DNA from: Arthrobacter sp. PAMC25284
GTDB taxonomy: Bacteria > Actinomycetota > Actinomycetes > Actinomycetales > Micrococcaceae
Reading direction: 5' to 3'
Assembly: GCF_019443425.1 (NCBI RefSeq)
Contig: NZ_CP080382.1
Location: 3,534,001 to 3,598,000, forward strand
Length of the DNA: 64,000 nucleotides
Shown: in pieces, positions 48,431-59,200 of the stretch
How positions within the stretch are numbered: the stretch's first letter is position 1
How the letters are laid out: every line of letters begins with the position of its first letter
Program-made: the position numbers and the translations under genes
Notes under the pieces: model-generated
Told to the model about the DNA's origin: nothing
The model's input: only the letters and a program-made list of their open reading frames with translations
Databases searched by the model: none

Positions 48431-49411
48431 ATGAGCTTTCCGACCCACCGCCCCCGCCGGCTCCGCACCACCCCGGCCATGCGCCGGCTGACCGCCGAGC
48501 ACCGGCTCAGCGCTGCGGAACTTATCCTGCCAGCCTTCATCCGGGAGGGCCTGACCGAACCCCGGCCGATCACATCGATGCCCGGCGTTCAGCAACACAC
48601 AACCGACTCGCTCAGGCGCGCCGCCGCGGAGGCCGTCCAGCTCGGCGTCGGCGGCATCATGCTGTTCGGCGTTCCGGCGGCACGCGATGCCCGCGGCACC
48701 GCGTCGCTGGACCCGGAGGGTGTGCTGAACAAGGCCATCCGTGAGGTGCGTGCGGAGGTCGGAGACGATCTCGTGGTGATGAGCGATGTCTGCCTGGACG
48801 AATTCACCGACCACGGCCACTGCGGCGTGCTCGATGCCCACGGCTACGTGGACAATGACGCGACCCTTGAGATCTACGGGCGGATGGCCGTGGCCCAGGC
48901 GGACGCAGGGGCGCACGTGCTGGGCCCGTCGGGGATGATGGACGGCCAGGTGGCCGCCATCAGGCAGGCACTCGAGGACGCGGGACACGCCAACACTGCA
49001 GTCCTGGCCTATGCCGCGAAGTACGCCTCCGCCTTCTACGGTCCCTTCCGGGAAGCCGTGGACTCCCAGTTGACCGGCGACCGCCGAACCTACCAGATGG
49101 ACGCGGCCAACCGGCGCGAAGCCATCCTCGAAGTGGAACTTGACCTGGCAGAGGGCGCCGACATGGTGATGGTCAAGCCGGCCATGAGCTACCTCGACAT
49201 CCTCGCCGACGTCGCGGCAATGAGTCCGGTGCCGGTGGCGGCCTACCAAATCTCCGGGGAGTACTCAATGATCGAGGCGGCCGCAGCCAACGGATGGATT
49301 GACCGGCGGGCAGCGATTACCGAATCCGTCCTTGGCATCAAGCGCGCCGGCGCGAACATGGTCCTGACCTACTGGGCCAAGGAACTCGCCGGTTGGCTCA
49401 AGGAGTCCTGA
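48431..49411 (+). CDS. hemB: Delta-aminolevulinic acid dehydratase (porphobilinogen synthase)
   Basis: 326 residues. Joins two ALA molecules into porphobilinogen. [16 protein letters not shown] at the start, metal region [15 protein letters not shown], the two active-site lysines in [16 protein letters not shown] and [10 protein letters not shown], and QISGEYSMI are all present. AGGA precedes the ATG. The stop overlaps the start of the flavin monooxygenase gene (TGATG). Confidence 0.95.
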   Translation: MSFPTHRPRRLRTTPAMRRLTAEHRLSAAELILPAFIREGLTEPRPITSMPGVQQHTTDSLRRAAAEAVQLGVGGIMLFGVPAARDARGTASLDPEGVLNKAIREVRAEVGDDLVVMSDVCLDEFTDHGHCGVLDAHGYVDNDATLEIYGRMAVAQADAGAHVLGPSGMMDGQVAAIRQALEDAGHANTAVLAYAAKYASAFYGPFREAVDSQLTGDRRTYQMDAANRREAILEVELDLAEGADMVMVKPAMSYLDILADVAAMSPVPVAAYQISGEYSMIEAAAANGWIDRRAAITESVLGIKRAGANMVLTYWAKELAGWLKES

Positions 49412-50577
49412 TGCAGAACACGCCCGAAGTCCCATCCCGGTCTTCCGCTGTCGGATCCTCCGCAGCCAGCCCGCCCGCTGCCGGCCAGCCCGCACCCGGT
49501 CCCACCGCGCCGGTGGGAGCGGGCCGCGTTCTCCTTGGCCTGAACACATTCGGCGACGTCGGGGTCTTTCCGGACGGGCATGCCGTACCGCACGCCCAGG
49601 TCCTCAGGCAACTGCTGGAACAGGCGGAGCTCGCGGACGAGGTGGGGCTGCATGCGTTCGGCGTGGGAGAACACCACCGCGGGGATTTCGCCGTTTCCGC
49701 ACCCGAAGTCTTCCTGGCCGCCGCAGCGGCCCGGACCCGGAATATCCGCCTGGGTTCGGCCGTGACCGTCCTCAGCTCCGATGACCCCATCCGTGTCTTC
49801 CAGCGGTTTTCCACCGTTGACGCAATCGCCAACGGGCGCGCCGAAGTGATGCTGGGCCGCGGCTCGTTCATCGAGTCCTTTGCGCTGTTTGGCCTCGACC
49901 TCGCCGACTACGAAATCCTGTTCGAGGAAAAGCTCGCGCTTTTCGACCAGGTCCGCGCCCAGCGCCCTGTGCACTGGGAAGGCCGTACCCGGCCGGCGAT
50001 CAGCGGCCTGAGCGTCTACCCGCCGCTGGAACACCATCTCCTGCCAACCTGGATCGGCGTCGGCGGCACCCCCGAGTCGGTGCTGCGCTGCGCAGGGCTC
50101 GGATACCCGATCATCTTCGCGATCATCGGCGGCCAACCGCGCTCCTTCGCCCCGCTCGCGGGCCTGTACCGGGAGGCGATGGCGCAGTACGGGCACCCGC
50201 TGCAGCAGCTGGCGACGCATTCGCCGGGCCACGTCGCCGCCACCGACGAGGAGGCACGCGAGGAACTCTTCCCGCACTGGCTGGGGATGCGCAACCGGAT
50301 CGGCGCCGAGCGCGGCTGGGGACCGGGCAGCCGGGCCGAATTTGAGGCCCTCTGCGCGCCCGAGGGCGCACTCTACGTCGGTTCCCCGGACACCGTGGCC
50401 GCGAAAATCGTCCTGCTCAAAAAGAACCTGGGCGTCGACCGCTTCGACCTGAAGTACAGCAGCGGCACCTTGCCGCACCCCGCCATGATGCGTTCCATTG
50501 AACTGTTCGGCACCGAAGTGGCGCCCCGCGTGGCAGCGCTGCTGACCGCGGCGTCGTCCGCGAACCCCGTGAAATGA
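49411..50577 (+). CDS. LLM-class flavin-dependent oxidoreductase in the heme operon
   Basis: 388 residues of the bacterial-luciferase-like family (FMN/F420-dependent TIM barrels). Segments: LLGLNTFGDVG, GLHAFGVGEHHRGDFAVSAP, IRLGSAVTVLSSDDPIRVFQ, DAIANGRAEVMLGRGSF, PTWIGVGGTPESVLR. The first ~35 residues are a low-complexity Ser/Ala/Pro extension. Its ATG overlaps the hemB stop and hemL starts 12 bases after its stop, so it is embedded in the heme operon. Substrate unknown; a tetrapyrrole or oxidative-stress role is speculation. Confidence 0.88.
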   Translation: MQNTPEVPSRSSAVGSSAASPPAAGQPAPGPTAPVGAGRVLLGLNTFGDVGVFPDGHAVPHAQVLRQLLEQAELADEVGLHAFGVGEHHRGDFAVSAPEVFLAAAAARTRNIRLGSAVTVLSSDDPIRVFQRFSTVDAIANGRAEVMLGRGSFIESFALFGLDLADYEILFEEKLALFDQVRAQRPVHWEGRTRPAISGLSVYPPLEHHLLPTWIGVGGTPESVLRCAGLGYPIIFAIIGGQPRSFAPLAGLYREAMAQYGHPLQQLATHSPGHVAATDEEAREELFPHWLGMRNRIGAERGWGPGSRAEFEALCAPEGALYVGSPDTVAAKIVLLKKNLGVDRFDLKYSSGTLPHPAMMRSIELFGTEVAPRVAALLTAASSANPVK

Positions 50578-50589
50578 AAGAATAGGATC

Positions 50590-51924
50590 ATGACTTCCAG
50601 CACCCCTCGGAACGAGGAACTCTTTGACCGTGCCCGCCAACTGATGCCCGGCGGCGTGAATTCACCCGTCCGCGCCTTCGGGTCGGTGGGCGGGACGCCG
50701 CGCTTTATGGTCTCGGCCAAAGGCGCTTACCTGACCGACGCGGACGGCGCCGAGTACGTGGATCTGGTCTGCTCCTGGGGCCCAGCATTGCTGGGACATG
50801 CCCACCCGGAGGTCCTGGCCGCCGTTCACGCCGCCGTCGACCGTGGTCTGTCCTTCGGAGCCTCGACGCCGGACGAGGCAAACCTCGCCGCCCTCGTCCA
50901 GGAGCGTGTCCCGGCCGCGGAACGCGTCCGGATGGTCTCCACCGGTACCGAAGCGACGATGACGGCCGTCCGGCTGGCCCGGGGCTTCACCGGACGCAAC
51001 CTCATCATCAAGTTCGCGGGCTGCTACCACGGCCACCTCGACGGGCTCCTCGCCGCGGCCGGTTCCGGCCTGGCCACCCTCGCCCTTCCCGGGTCCGCGG
51101 GCGTCACCGCTGCGACCGCGGCCGAGACCCTCGTGCTGCCGTACAACGACCTCGCCGCCGTCGAGGAGGCCTTCGCCGCCCACGGGCCAAACATCGCCGC
51201 CGTGATCACCGAAGCCGCGCCGGCCAACATGGGGGTTGTCACCCCCGCCGAGGGCTTCAATGCGGGGCTCTCCCGGATCACGCGCGAGCACGGCGCGCTG
51301 CTGATCGTCGACGAGGTCCTGACCGGTTTCCGGACGGGCTACTCGGGTTATTGGGGACTGACCGGCGGGGCGGCCGGCGCCGCAGAGCCGTGGACTCCGG
51401 ACCTGCTGACCTTCGGCAAGGTCATCGGCGGCGGCATGCCGGCAGCGGCCCTCGCCGGGCGGGCGGACGTGATGGACTACCTTGCGCCACTTGGCCCGGT
51501 CTACCAGGCCGGCACCCTGTCCGGGAATCCGGTGGCCATGGCCGCCGGCGTCGCGACCCTGACCCACGCCACCGCGGAGGTCTATTCCTTCGTGGATGCC
51601 CGTTCACTTGAGCTCTCCGCGGCACTGTCCGGGGCGCTCGACGCCGCCGGCGTGGACCACTCGATCCAGCGGGCGGGAAACCTGTTCTCGGTTGCCTTCG
51701 GCACCTCGGCCCGCGGCGTGCACAACTACGACGACGCACAGGCGCAGGACGTCTTCCGCTACGCCCCGTTCTTCCACTCCATGCTCGACTCCGGCGTCTA
51801 CCTCCCGCCGTCGGTCTTCGAGGCCTGGTTCCTGTCCGCGGCCCACGACGACGCGGCCATGAACAAGATTTTCGACGCCCTGCCCCGGGCCGCCAAAGCG
51901 GCAGCCGCGGCGGCAACGGCCTGA
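50590..51924 (+). CDS. hemL: Glutamate-1-semialdehyde 2,1-aminomutase
   Basis: 444-residue PLP enzyme making 5-aminolevulinate from glutamate-1-semialdehyde, the step after HemA. Motifs: [66 protein letters not shown] and the PLP lysine in [20 protein letters not shown] is near the ATG. Last gene of the operon, followed by a strong terminator. Confidence 0.95.
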   Translation: MTSSTPRNEELFDRARQLMPGGVNSPVRAFGSVGGTPRFMVSAKGAYLTDADGAEYVDLVCSWGPALLGHAHPEVLAAVHAAVDRGLSFGASTPDEANLAALVQERVPAAERVRMVSTGTEATMTAVRLARGFTGRNLIIKFAGCYHGHLDGLLAAAGSGLATLALPGSAGVTAATAAETLVLPYNDLAAVEEAFAAHGPNIAAVITEAAPANMGVVTPAEGFNAGLSRITREHGALLIVDEVLTGFRTGYSGYWGLTGGAAGAAEPWTPDLLTFGKVIGGGMPAAALAGRADVMDYLAPLGPVYQAGTLSGNPVAMAAGVATLTHATAEVYSFVDARSLELSAALSGALDAAGVDHSIQRAGNLFSVAFGTSARGVHNYDDAQAQDVFRYAPFFHSMLDSGVYLPPSVFEAWFLSAAHDDAAMNKIFDALPRAAKAAAAAATA

Positions 51925-51968
51925 GGCCGGGCTGTTGCCGCCGCGGCGTCCGGTAGAGCAGCAGCAGA

Positions 51969-52016
51969 CTTAAACACCTTGGGCACCCGCCGCGGCGGGT
52001 GCCCAAGGTGTTTAAG
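51969..52016. terminator. Bidirectional terminator between hemL and the ABC operon
   Basis: A perfect inverted repeat of about 23 bp with a GC centre, with AAACACC/GGTGTTT at the base. Runs of three A/T at the stem base could serve both directions. Confidence 0.88.
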
Positions 52017-52036
52017 CCTGCTTCCTTTCCGGCGGG

Positions 52037-52774
52037 CTAGAGGACGTCGGAAAGGAAGCCCTGCAGCCTTTCGGTCCGCGGGTCCGTGAAGAGCTGCTCC
52101 GGGGGACCGGATTCCACCACGACGCCGGCGTCCATAAAGGTGACCGTATCGGAGACATTGCGGGAGAACCCCATCTCGTGGGTCACCACGACCATGGTCA
52201 TGCCGTTGCTCGCCAGGTCTGCCATCAGCGCCAGGACGCCCTTGACGAGCTCGGGATCGAGCGCTGACGTCGCCTCGTCGAAAAACATGACTTCCGGGCT
52301 CATGGCCAGGGCGCGGGCAATTGCGACACGCTGCTGCTGGCCTCCGGACAGCGTGGCCGGACGAACATCTGCCTTGTGCCTGAGCCCCACGAGGTCAAGC
52401 TGCGCCAGTGCCTCCTCGCGGGCCTGCTCCTTGGACATACCGCGGAGCTTGCGCAACGCCAAGGAGACGTTCTCCGCCACGGTCTTGTGCGGGAAGAGAT
52501 TGAACTGCTGGAAGACCATGCCAATCCGCCGGCGGAGCTCATCCGGGTTGTCCTTGAGGACGGACTTCCCGTCGAGGATGATGTCGCCCTGGTCGGGCTC
52601 GATCAGACGGTTCATGACCCGGAGGAGCGTTGACTTGCCGGAACCGGATGGCCCAATCACGGAAGCCGTCGTGCCCTTCCCGACGTGCAGGTCGATGCCG
52701 CGGAGGACATGGTTTGACCCGAACGAGAGATGGATATTTTTCGCTGTCAGCGACCCTGAAACAAACTCGCTCAT
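52037..52774 (-). CDS. Polar amino-acid ABC transporter, ATP-binding protein
   Basis: 245 residues. Walker [11 protein letters not shown]-loop [10 protein letters not shown], signature [15 protein letters not shown], Walker [13 protein letters not shown] (Ala replaces the more usual Pro after the Glu) and switch VVTHEMGF. It overlaps the upstream permease by four bases. It is the last gene of a three-gene importer operon, different in order from gluABCD. Substrate unknown. Confidence 0.92.
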   Translation of the reverse strand: MSEFVSGSLTAKNIHLSFGSNHVLRGIDLHVGKGTTASVIGPSGSGKSTLLRVMNRLIEPDQGDIILDGKSVLKDNPDELRRRIGMVFQQFNLFPHKTVAENVSLALRKLRGMSKEQAREEALAQLDLVGLRHKADVRPATLSGGQQQRVAIARALAMSPEVMFFDEATSALDPELVKGVLALMADLASNGMTMVVVTHEMGFSRNVSDTVTFMDAGVVVESGPPEQLFTDPRTERLQGFLSDVL

Positions 52775-53544
52775 GCCGGGGCCCCCTTTCCGACCTTGGC
52801 GGCCGCTTCGTCGGGTTCCTTCTTCTCCGGCCGGCCGGAACGCAGACGGGCGTCAATCCAGTTCACGAAGTGCGTTAACGGAACAGTCAGAGCCAGGTAG
52901 AAGATTGCCGCGGCAACATACGGGGACAGGTTCCCGCTGGTCGCCGCCGCATCCTTGCCGATCTGGAAGATCTCCCGTTCCGTGGCCAGCAGCCCCAGGA
53001 GGAAGACCAGTGACGACTCCTTGATCAGGGCGATGAACTGGTTGACCAGCGCGGGCAGTACCCGCCGGATGCCCTGGGGCACAACGACCAGCCGCATCGA
53101 CGGGCCGTAGCCGAAGCCGAGGGCACGGGTGGCCTCGAGTTGCCCCTTGTCTACGCTCTGGATGCCGGAGCGGAAAATCTCACCGATGTACGCCGCCGAC
53201 ATCAGCGACAACGCTGCTACGGCCATCGGGTAAGGGCTTGTCGAACCGGTCAGTTGCCGGATGATCGGACCGAAGCCAAAACCGATCACGAGGATGGTCA
53301 GGACCGGTGGCAATCCTCGCAGGATGTCGGTGTAGACGCGCGCAATCCAGCGCACCGCTGCGTTCCTGGAGATCCCCATCAAGGCAAGAACCATCCCCAG
53401 CAGGGTCCCGATGATGCCTGACGTAATGGCCAGAACGAGCGTATTCGGCAGGCCGACCGCGAACATCATGGGGATGACTTCGCCCATCGCCTTCCAGTCG
53501 AGGAAGGTATCGCCAAGTTGCTTGAGGATATCCAAAAGATCCAT
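52771..53544 (-). CDS. Polar amino-acid ABC transporter, permease
   Basis: 257 residues with five or so membrane helices ([40 protein letters not shown]) and the EAA loop ([22 protein letters not shown]). A single permease suggests a homodimeric channel. Its stop overlaps the ATPase start and its start lies 12 bases after the binding-protein gene. Confidence 0.92.
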   Translation of the reverse strand: MDLLDILKQLGDTFLDWKAMGEVIPMMFAVGLPNTLVLAITSGIIGTLLGMVLALMGISRNAAVRWIARVYTDILRGLPPVLTILVIGFGFGPIIRQLTGSTSPYPMAVAALSLMSAAYIGEIFRSGIQSVDKGQLEATRALGFGYGPSMRLVVVPQGIRRVLPALVNQFIALIKESSLVFLLGLLATEREIFQIGKDAAATSGNLSPYVAAAIFYLALTVPLTHFVNWIDARLRSGRPEKKEPDEAAAKVGKGAPA

Positions 53545-53556
53545 GGACGGCCCGGG

Positions 53557-54507
53557 TTACTTGGCCGGAATCTGGACGGCTTTGCTGCCCGGCTTCCAGC
53601 CCTGGGGAGTCTGCTCCGCCGCGGTCGGACGGTCCGTGTACCACTCGGACGTCAGCTTGGTCCACGTTCCGTCGGCGATCACCGCGTCCAGACCGGAATT
53701 CAGTGCCTCGACCAAGGCGGTATTGTCCTTGCTCACGGCATAGGCCGTGAAGTTCTGGGTGTTGACGACCTTCTCGGCGATCTTGGTGTTGTCCTCTTCC
53801 TTGACCTGGCCCGTGGCCTGCTGGGACGGGGCTACCCACGCGTCCACCTGGCCGTTCTTCACGCTGGCGTAGACCGTGTTGTAGTCCGGGAAGCGGACGG
53901 GCTCGAGCTTGAGCGTGTTGGTGACGTAGTCGTCCTGGACGGTGCCCTGGACGACGCCGATGCGCACACCGGTCTTGAGGTCACCAAAGCCCTTGATCGG
54001 GGCGTCGTTCTTGGTCACGACAGCCATATAGCCGAAATCATAACCATTGGTGAAGGCGACGGTTTCACGACGGGCGTCCGTGGTGGAGATCGAGGATGAA
54101 CCGAGGTCGAACTGCTGGTTCTTGACCTGCGAGAGCAGCGCCGAGAAATCGGTTGAAGCGAACTCGACCTTGAGGCCCAGCTTGTCGCCGATGGCACGCA
54201 TGAGCTCGTTGTCATAGCCGGTGAACTTGCCGGAGGGGTCGATGAAGATGTTCGGCGGGGCGTCCGAAAGCGTGCCGACCCGCAGGGTGCCCTCGGTGAT
54301 CAGGCCAAGTTTAGTCTTGTCGATCTGGTCCAGAGGGGTGACGTCGGCCGTCGTGTACGTGTCCAGGGACGTCTGGTCGCTGCCCTTAAGGGCGTCGGTC
54401 GCTGATGCGGACGGCTGTGCGGTCCCGCCGCCGCACGCAGCGAGGGAGGCTGCCACGGCAATGGCCACGGGGATAGTTGTCAGCCACTTCAGAGCTTTGT
54501 TTTTCAT
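53557..54507 (-). CDS. Polar amino-acid ABC transporter, substrate-binding lipoprotein
   Basis: 316 residues from ATG 54507 (a TTG at 54534 is the alternative). The signal peptide is MKNKALKW followed by a hydrophobic stretch and the lipobox LAAC. The SBP_bac_3 domain is clear (EGTLRVGTLSDAPPNIFIDP, TGYDNELMRAIGDKLGLKV, NQQFDLGSSSISTTDARRE). First gene of its operon; a palindrome at 54604-54619 lies in the upstream region. Confidence 0.9.
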   Translation of the reverse strand: MKNKALKWLTTIPVAIAVAASLAACGGGTAQPSASATDALKGSDQTSLDTYTTADVTPLDQIDKTKLGLITEGTLRVGTLSDAPPNIFIDPSGKFTGYDNELMRAIGDKLGLKVEFASTDFSALLSQVKNQQFDLGSSSISTTDARRETVAFTNGYDFGYMAVVTKNDAPIKGFGDLKTGVRIGVVQGTVQDDYVTNTLKLEPVRFPDYNTVYASVKNGQVDAWVAPSQQATGQVKEEDNTKIAEKVVNTQNFTAYAVSKDNTALVEALNSGLDAVIADGTWTKLTSEWYTDRPTAAEQTPQGWKPGSKAVQIPAK

Positions 54508-54879
54508 CAGGCATTCACTTTCATTGGAGTTCAAAAGAGTCCTTGGGGGCGGGTGCGCAGCCCCGGGCTACGGGCCCGTGCACGATCAAGGCAGGCCAGC
54601 CGCGAAACAATATTGTCTCATTGGACGGTGGAACGGAGAGAAACGAATGAGTGGCTTGAATTTCCAGAGAAAGCCGAACCTTCTTCAGCGATGACACTCC
54701 GACCAGGCGGAACTCAGAGCTGCGGGCGGGCTCGACGGAATGATTGACGCGCCCACGCGGGCCGGAGGGTCCGCCACATATGTGTGACTTAGCTCGCAGA
54801 CGCTGGCGTTCAGTGCTGCAGGCCTCCACTTTCCGGAGCCTCCTGCATAGTCCGGGGACCCCAGGGGCACCGTGCGGTG
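54508..54879. other. Non-coding region upstream of the second ABC operon
   Basis: About 370 bp with no convincing gene. It contains the 16-bp near-palindrome at 54604-54619 and a CACATATGTG palindrome at 54777-54786. It separates the divergent transport promoter from the 3' end of the exonuclease gene, which is on the same strand. Confidence 0.45.
54604..54619. promoter_or_regulatory. Candidate operator upstream of the amino-acid importer
   Basis: GAAACAATATTGTCTC: the half-sites GAAACAAT and GAGACAAT (reverse complement of the right half) match at seven of eight positions. It lies about 100 bases before the binding-protein start and overlaps a possible -10 box. The cognate regulator is unknown. 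Confidence 0.4.
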
Positions 54880-55591
54880 CTAGAAGTCGCCGCGGCTGGC
54901 GTCCTCCGGCGGCAACACGGGCCAGTCACCTTCGATCACGGCGGCGGGTTTGGTTTTTCGCAGGTACGTCTGAAAATCGGCCGCCTGCGCCGAGGCCCAT
55001 TCAACCTGCAGTTGGTGCAGGTTGCTGGCAGGCATCCTGAGCTTGGGGAACTTCCCGGCCATGGCGTCGAGCATACGCAGGGTCGCGAGCGCGTCCGCCG
55101 CGGACGTGTGCGCGTTGTCCAGGGTGATGCCGTACTCCTCGCACAAGGCGGTGAGGGTCCGCTTGCCCTTCCGGTACCGGTCCACCTGCTTGTTCATGAT
55201 GTAGGGGTCCAGGACCGGGAAGCGGCTCAACTGCGGGATGCCGTGGCGGGCGGACTCCGCCGCGAGCACGGTGAAGTCGTAGCTGGCATTGAAGGCGATG
55301 ACGGGCACCCCGGCGTCGAACAGTTCCTGCAGCACCGCGGCAAGCTCCCGGGCCACCTCCGCCGCGGGCCGGCCTTCGCGGCGGGGCCTGTTCGGTCGTG
55401 ATGCCGTGGATATCGCTGGCCTCGGCCGGGATCTCCACGCCCGGGTCCGCCAGCCATTCGTGTTCCTTCAGAACGGCGCCTTCGGCGTCCACAAGGGTGA
55501 CCGATGCCGTGACAATCCGCGCGGCGCGCGAGTTCCGGCCGGTGGTTTCGAGGTCAAAGGCTGCGCGGGGGAGGGTGTTCCAGGTGCTCAT
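54880..55591 (-). CDS. DnaQ-like 3'-5' exonuclease (frameshifted)
   Basis: About 236 residues, DEDDh superfamily. Exo I is AAFDLETTGRNSRAARI, Exo II lies around IAFNASYDFTVLAAES, and Exo III is NAHTSAADALATLRML. The two halves are in different frames. Deleting one base of the GGGG run 55383-55386 joins HGITTEQA to RREGRPAAEVARELAAVLQ. TAGCGT lies six bases before the ATG, so it is probably leaderless. Possible roles are proofreading or DNA/RNA trimming; the family does not tell which. Confidence 0.88.
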
Positions 55592-55597
55592 GCTTCA

Positions 55598-55603
55598 ACG
55601 CTA
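55598..55603 (-). promoter_or_regulatory. -10 box of leaderless promoter, exonuclease gene
   Basis: TAGCGT on the minus strand, six bases, then ATG at 55591. Confidence 0.52.
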
Positions 55604-55762
55604 CCTGTTGCCTCCGACAGAATTAGCCACCCCTCCACCAACCCGCCGGCACTGCAACGCGGGGTCACTCACGGCCCATCCGGCGCGGCAGCATGGACCA
55701 GATATGACCCCGCGTCGCGCTTTCGGAGGCCCGGATTCGCGTCCCGGTGCCAGCGCCGGCGC

Positions 55763-55768
55763 TAGGCT
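55763..55768 (+). promoter_or_regulatory. -10 box of leaderless promoter, ATL-adnAB operon
   Basis: TAGGCT, six bases, then ATG at 55775; the same box and spacing as the PHP gene promoter. Confidence 0.58.
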
Positions 55769-55774
55769 GGATCG

Positions 55775-56203
55775 ATGCGAATGGAGTATGTGGAAGCGGT
55801 GCTGGACCTGGTGGACCTGATCCCGTCCGGAAGCGCTGTCGCATATGGCGATGTTGCCGAGCTCCTTGGTTCCGGCGGTCCCCGGCAGGTCGGTGCGGTC
55901 ATGAGCCGCGGCGGCAGCGCCGTTGCGTGGTGGCGTGTCCTGAAGTCCACCGGCGAGGCCCCTCCGGGGCACGAACGTGCTGCCCTGTCGAGGTACGTCG
56001 AGGAAGGCACTCCGCTCACCGGACGCTACGCCGACTTCCTGCGCACCGGCGAAGGACGCTGGCGCGTGGACCTGCCCGCTGCCCGGTGGGTGCCGTCGGA
56101 GCCCGAATTTGACCGGATCGATGCCCTGGCCCGGCAGCTGGACCGTGCGTTGGCCGGCGCAGTGCCTGAATTGTCGCTGCCTGATGATGGAATGGCCGGG
56201 TGA
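55775..56203 (+). CDS. Alkyltransferase-like protein (MGMT family, no acceptor Cys)
   Basis: 142 residues with the MGMT C-terminal DNA-binding domain (IPSGSAVAYGDVAELLGSGG, RQVGAVMSRGG). The active-site PCHR motif is replaced by VAWWRVLKSTGEAPPG, so there is no alkyl-acceptor cysteine. This is the hallmark of alkyltransferase-like (ATL) proteins, which flag O6-alkylguanine for excision repair. Its stop overlaps the adnA start (GTGA at 56200-56203), linking it to recombination/repair genes. Confidence 0.88.
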   Translation: MRMEYVEAVLDLVDLIPSGSAVAYGDVAELLGSGGPRQVGAVMSRGGSAVAWWRVLKSTGEAPPGHERAALSRYVEEGTPLTGRYADFLRTGEGRWRVDLPAARWVPSEPEFDRIDALARQLDRALAGAVPELSLPDDGMAG

Positions 56204-59200
56204 GTATCTCCAGCAAGGATCAGGACTTCCCGCAGCGCAGCCCGGGGCACGGCTCCGGGAGCAAGGCTCCGGGGCAGGTACTGCGCCTGCTCCCGCCCAG
56301 GACGCAGCATTGCGCCATTCCCGTGCTCACGGCGGACCAGCTCGCCGTCGTCGAGGTCCTGCACGGCTCCGGACCCGTGCTCGTCCCCGGGGCGCCCGGT
56401 ACCGGGAAGTCCACCGTGCTGGTGGAGGCCGCCGTCCGCCGGGCCCAGCGCGACGGGCTTGATCCCGAGCGGATGCTCATCCTGGCGCCCGGACGGCTCG
56501 CCGCGGACACGCTCCGGGACCGATTCACCGCACGCCTGGACCGCAGCCTGAGCACAACGCCGGCCCGGACCTGGGCGTCGTACGCCTTTGACGTGATCAG
56601 GCGCGCCAAGGCGGCGGGGGTTCTGCCGCTGCCCCGTCCGCCGAAGCTCCTTTCCGGGCCAGAGCAGGACCTGATTATCAAAGAACTCCTCGAAGGCCAC
56701 GCGCTGCCGGGACTGGAGCTGCCCTGGCCGGAGGACCTGGGGGAGGCCCTGCAGACCCGGGGCTTCCGGCAGGAGGTACGGCAGCTCTTTGACCGGATCA
56801 TCGAATCGGGTCAGACGGCCGAGGACCTGGTGGCGCTCGCCGGACACTGCAGCCGGCCGGACTGGGTCGCCGCTGCCGCGCTGTACTCCGAATACCGGGA
56901 CGTATTGGACCTGCGGATGCCCGAGGCTTTTGATCCCGCCGGCATCATCACCGCTGCTCGCCAGATTTTCCAGGACGCACCCGATTTCCTTGCTGCGGAG
57001 CGCGACCGGCTGCAGCTGATTCTGGTGGACGATATCCAGGAGGCGAACCCCGCAGTGTTCGAGCTGCTGGCAGACATCGCAGCGGGCAAGGACGTCATTG
57101 TCACCGCGTCTCCCGACACTGTGGTCCAGGGCTTCCGCGGCGCGCGGCCGGACCTCGTGGCCGAGTTGCCGGTGCTGCTGGCGCCAACCGGCGGGACGGT
57201 CCTGGAACGTCCGCTCCATCTCGCCCACCGGCAGGCTCCGGCGGTCGCAGAGGCGTGGCAGTCGGTGGCCGGGCGCATCTCCCGGCGGGCCGGCGGGCAA
57301 TCCGCGCGCCGGCTCGAGCAACCGCCCCGGACCGGCTCGGCTGAAGGGCCTCCTGGGAGTGCCCCTGATCGCGCTGCTGTTGACGGTGCTGTTGACAATG
57401 CCTGGGGAAGCGTCGAGGCGCATTTGCTCCCGTCGCCGGTGCACGAATTGCGCTACGTCGCACAGCGGATCCTTGAGGCCCAGCTGCGGGACGGCCGTGA
57501 GCTGGGCGAGATCGCGGTGATTGTGCGCAACGGCGGCCAGCTCAGCCAGCTCCAGCGGTATCTCAGCGGCCAGGGCATTCCGGTCCGGATACCGGTGGCC
57601 GAATCTGCTGTCCGGGATGAGGTCGCAGTCCGTCCACTGCTGGATGCCTACGCAGTGGCTCTCGATCCCGCGCTCCTGACGCCGGAGTCGGCGGTTGCCC
57701 TGCTGACGTCCCGGATCGGCGGGGCCAGCTCGATCGAGCTGCGGCGGCTGCGCCAGTCCCTGCGGCACGAGGAAATTCTTGGCGGCAGCGGCCGGGCCAG
57801 TGACGCGTTGCTCGTCGAAGCTTTGCTGGAACCCGGCGCCCTGGCCACACTGGGCATCGAAGGGCGGTCCGCGCGCCGGATAGCCCGGATGATTGCGGCG
57901 GGCCGGGAGGCCGCAGCGGCGCCCGGCGGCAACGCCGAGACGGTGCTTTGGGCACTCTGGCATTCGACCGGACTTGCTTCGCGATGGACCGAGACCGCCC
58001 TGGCCGGGGGATCCGCTGGTTCCCGTGCGGACCGCGATCTCGACGCCATGATGGCCCTGTTCCACACGGCGGAGCGGTTCGTGGACCAACTGCCCGGATC
58101 CGGCCCGGAGCAGTTCCTCGAGTACCTGCTGAGCCAGGAACTTCCCATGGACACCCTCGCGGCCAGGGCCCAGCTGGAGGACGCCGTGGAACTGATGACA
58201 CCGGCCAGCGCCGCCGGACGGGAATGGCCCGTGGTGATTGTCCCGGGACTGCAGGAAGGCGTGTGGCCCAACACCCGACTCCGCGGCGAACTGCTCGGCA
58301 GCACTTTGTTTGCCGACGCCGTCGAACACGGTGTCGAGTACGCCTTGCGTGTTGATCCGCTCAGCCGGCTGCGCGAAATCCGCTACGACGAGCTGCGCAG
58401 CTTCTCCACCGCGGTATCACGGGCCAAATCCCTGCTGATCTGCACTGCCGTGTCCTCTGAGGACGAACAGCCCTCGTCCTTCCTGGACTACGTGGCACCG
58501 CTGCACCCGGACCGGGACCGGCGCGGGTACACCCCGGTGGAACGTCCCCTGACCCTGCGGGCTCTCGTGGCCGAGCTGCGGCAACACGCCCAGCTGGATG
58601 CCGCCGCCGGCGAACCGCTGGAGGCGACCGCCGTGCTGGCGTCCCTGGCCGCCGCGGAGCCCCCCGTGCCAGGGGCGCATCCTGCCAGCTGGTGGGGCCT
58701 CGCGCCACTGTCCACTGATGAACCGGTCGTGCCGCCCGGTGGCACCGTGTACGTCTCGCCGTCCAAGGTCGAAACTGTTCAGAAGTCTCCGCTGGACTGG
58801 TTCGTCCAGGCCGCAGGCGGCGAAGCGGCCACCGATTTCGCGCGCAGCCTGGGAACCCTGGTCCATGCCATTGCACAGGATTTCCCGGATGCCTCCGGCA
58901 GCGAATACGTGGCGGAACTGGTGCGGCGCTGGCCGGCCCTGGGCATGAAGGACAACTGGGAAGGAAAACTCGACTTCCAGCGGGCGGAATCGATGGTCCG
59001 CAAGCTCGCGCAGTACGTACTCGTTATGCGCAGCGAGGGCCGAAGCCTGCTGGGCGTCGAGCAGGACTTTGAGGTCAAGCTGCCGGACCTGTCCGTGGAC
59101 GTCACTGCCGGGCCGGTGCCGGACGACGGGCCATGGCCGGCCCGGTCCGCCGTACTCCGGGGCCAGGTCGACAGGCTCGAAATGGACGCCGCGGGACGCC

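Noticed and set aside
56026..58329. 767-residue frame opposite adnA
   Set aside because: adnA is clearly coding in its frame; the antisense translation is low in conserved patterns.
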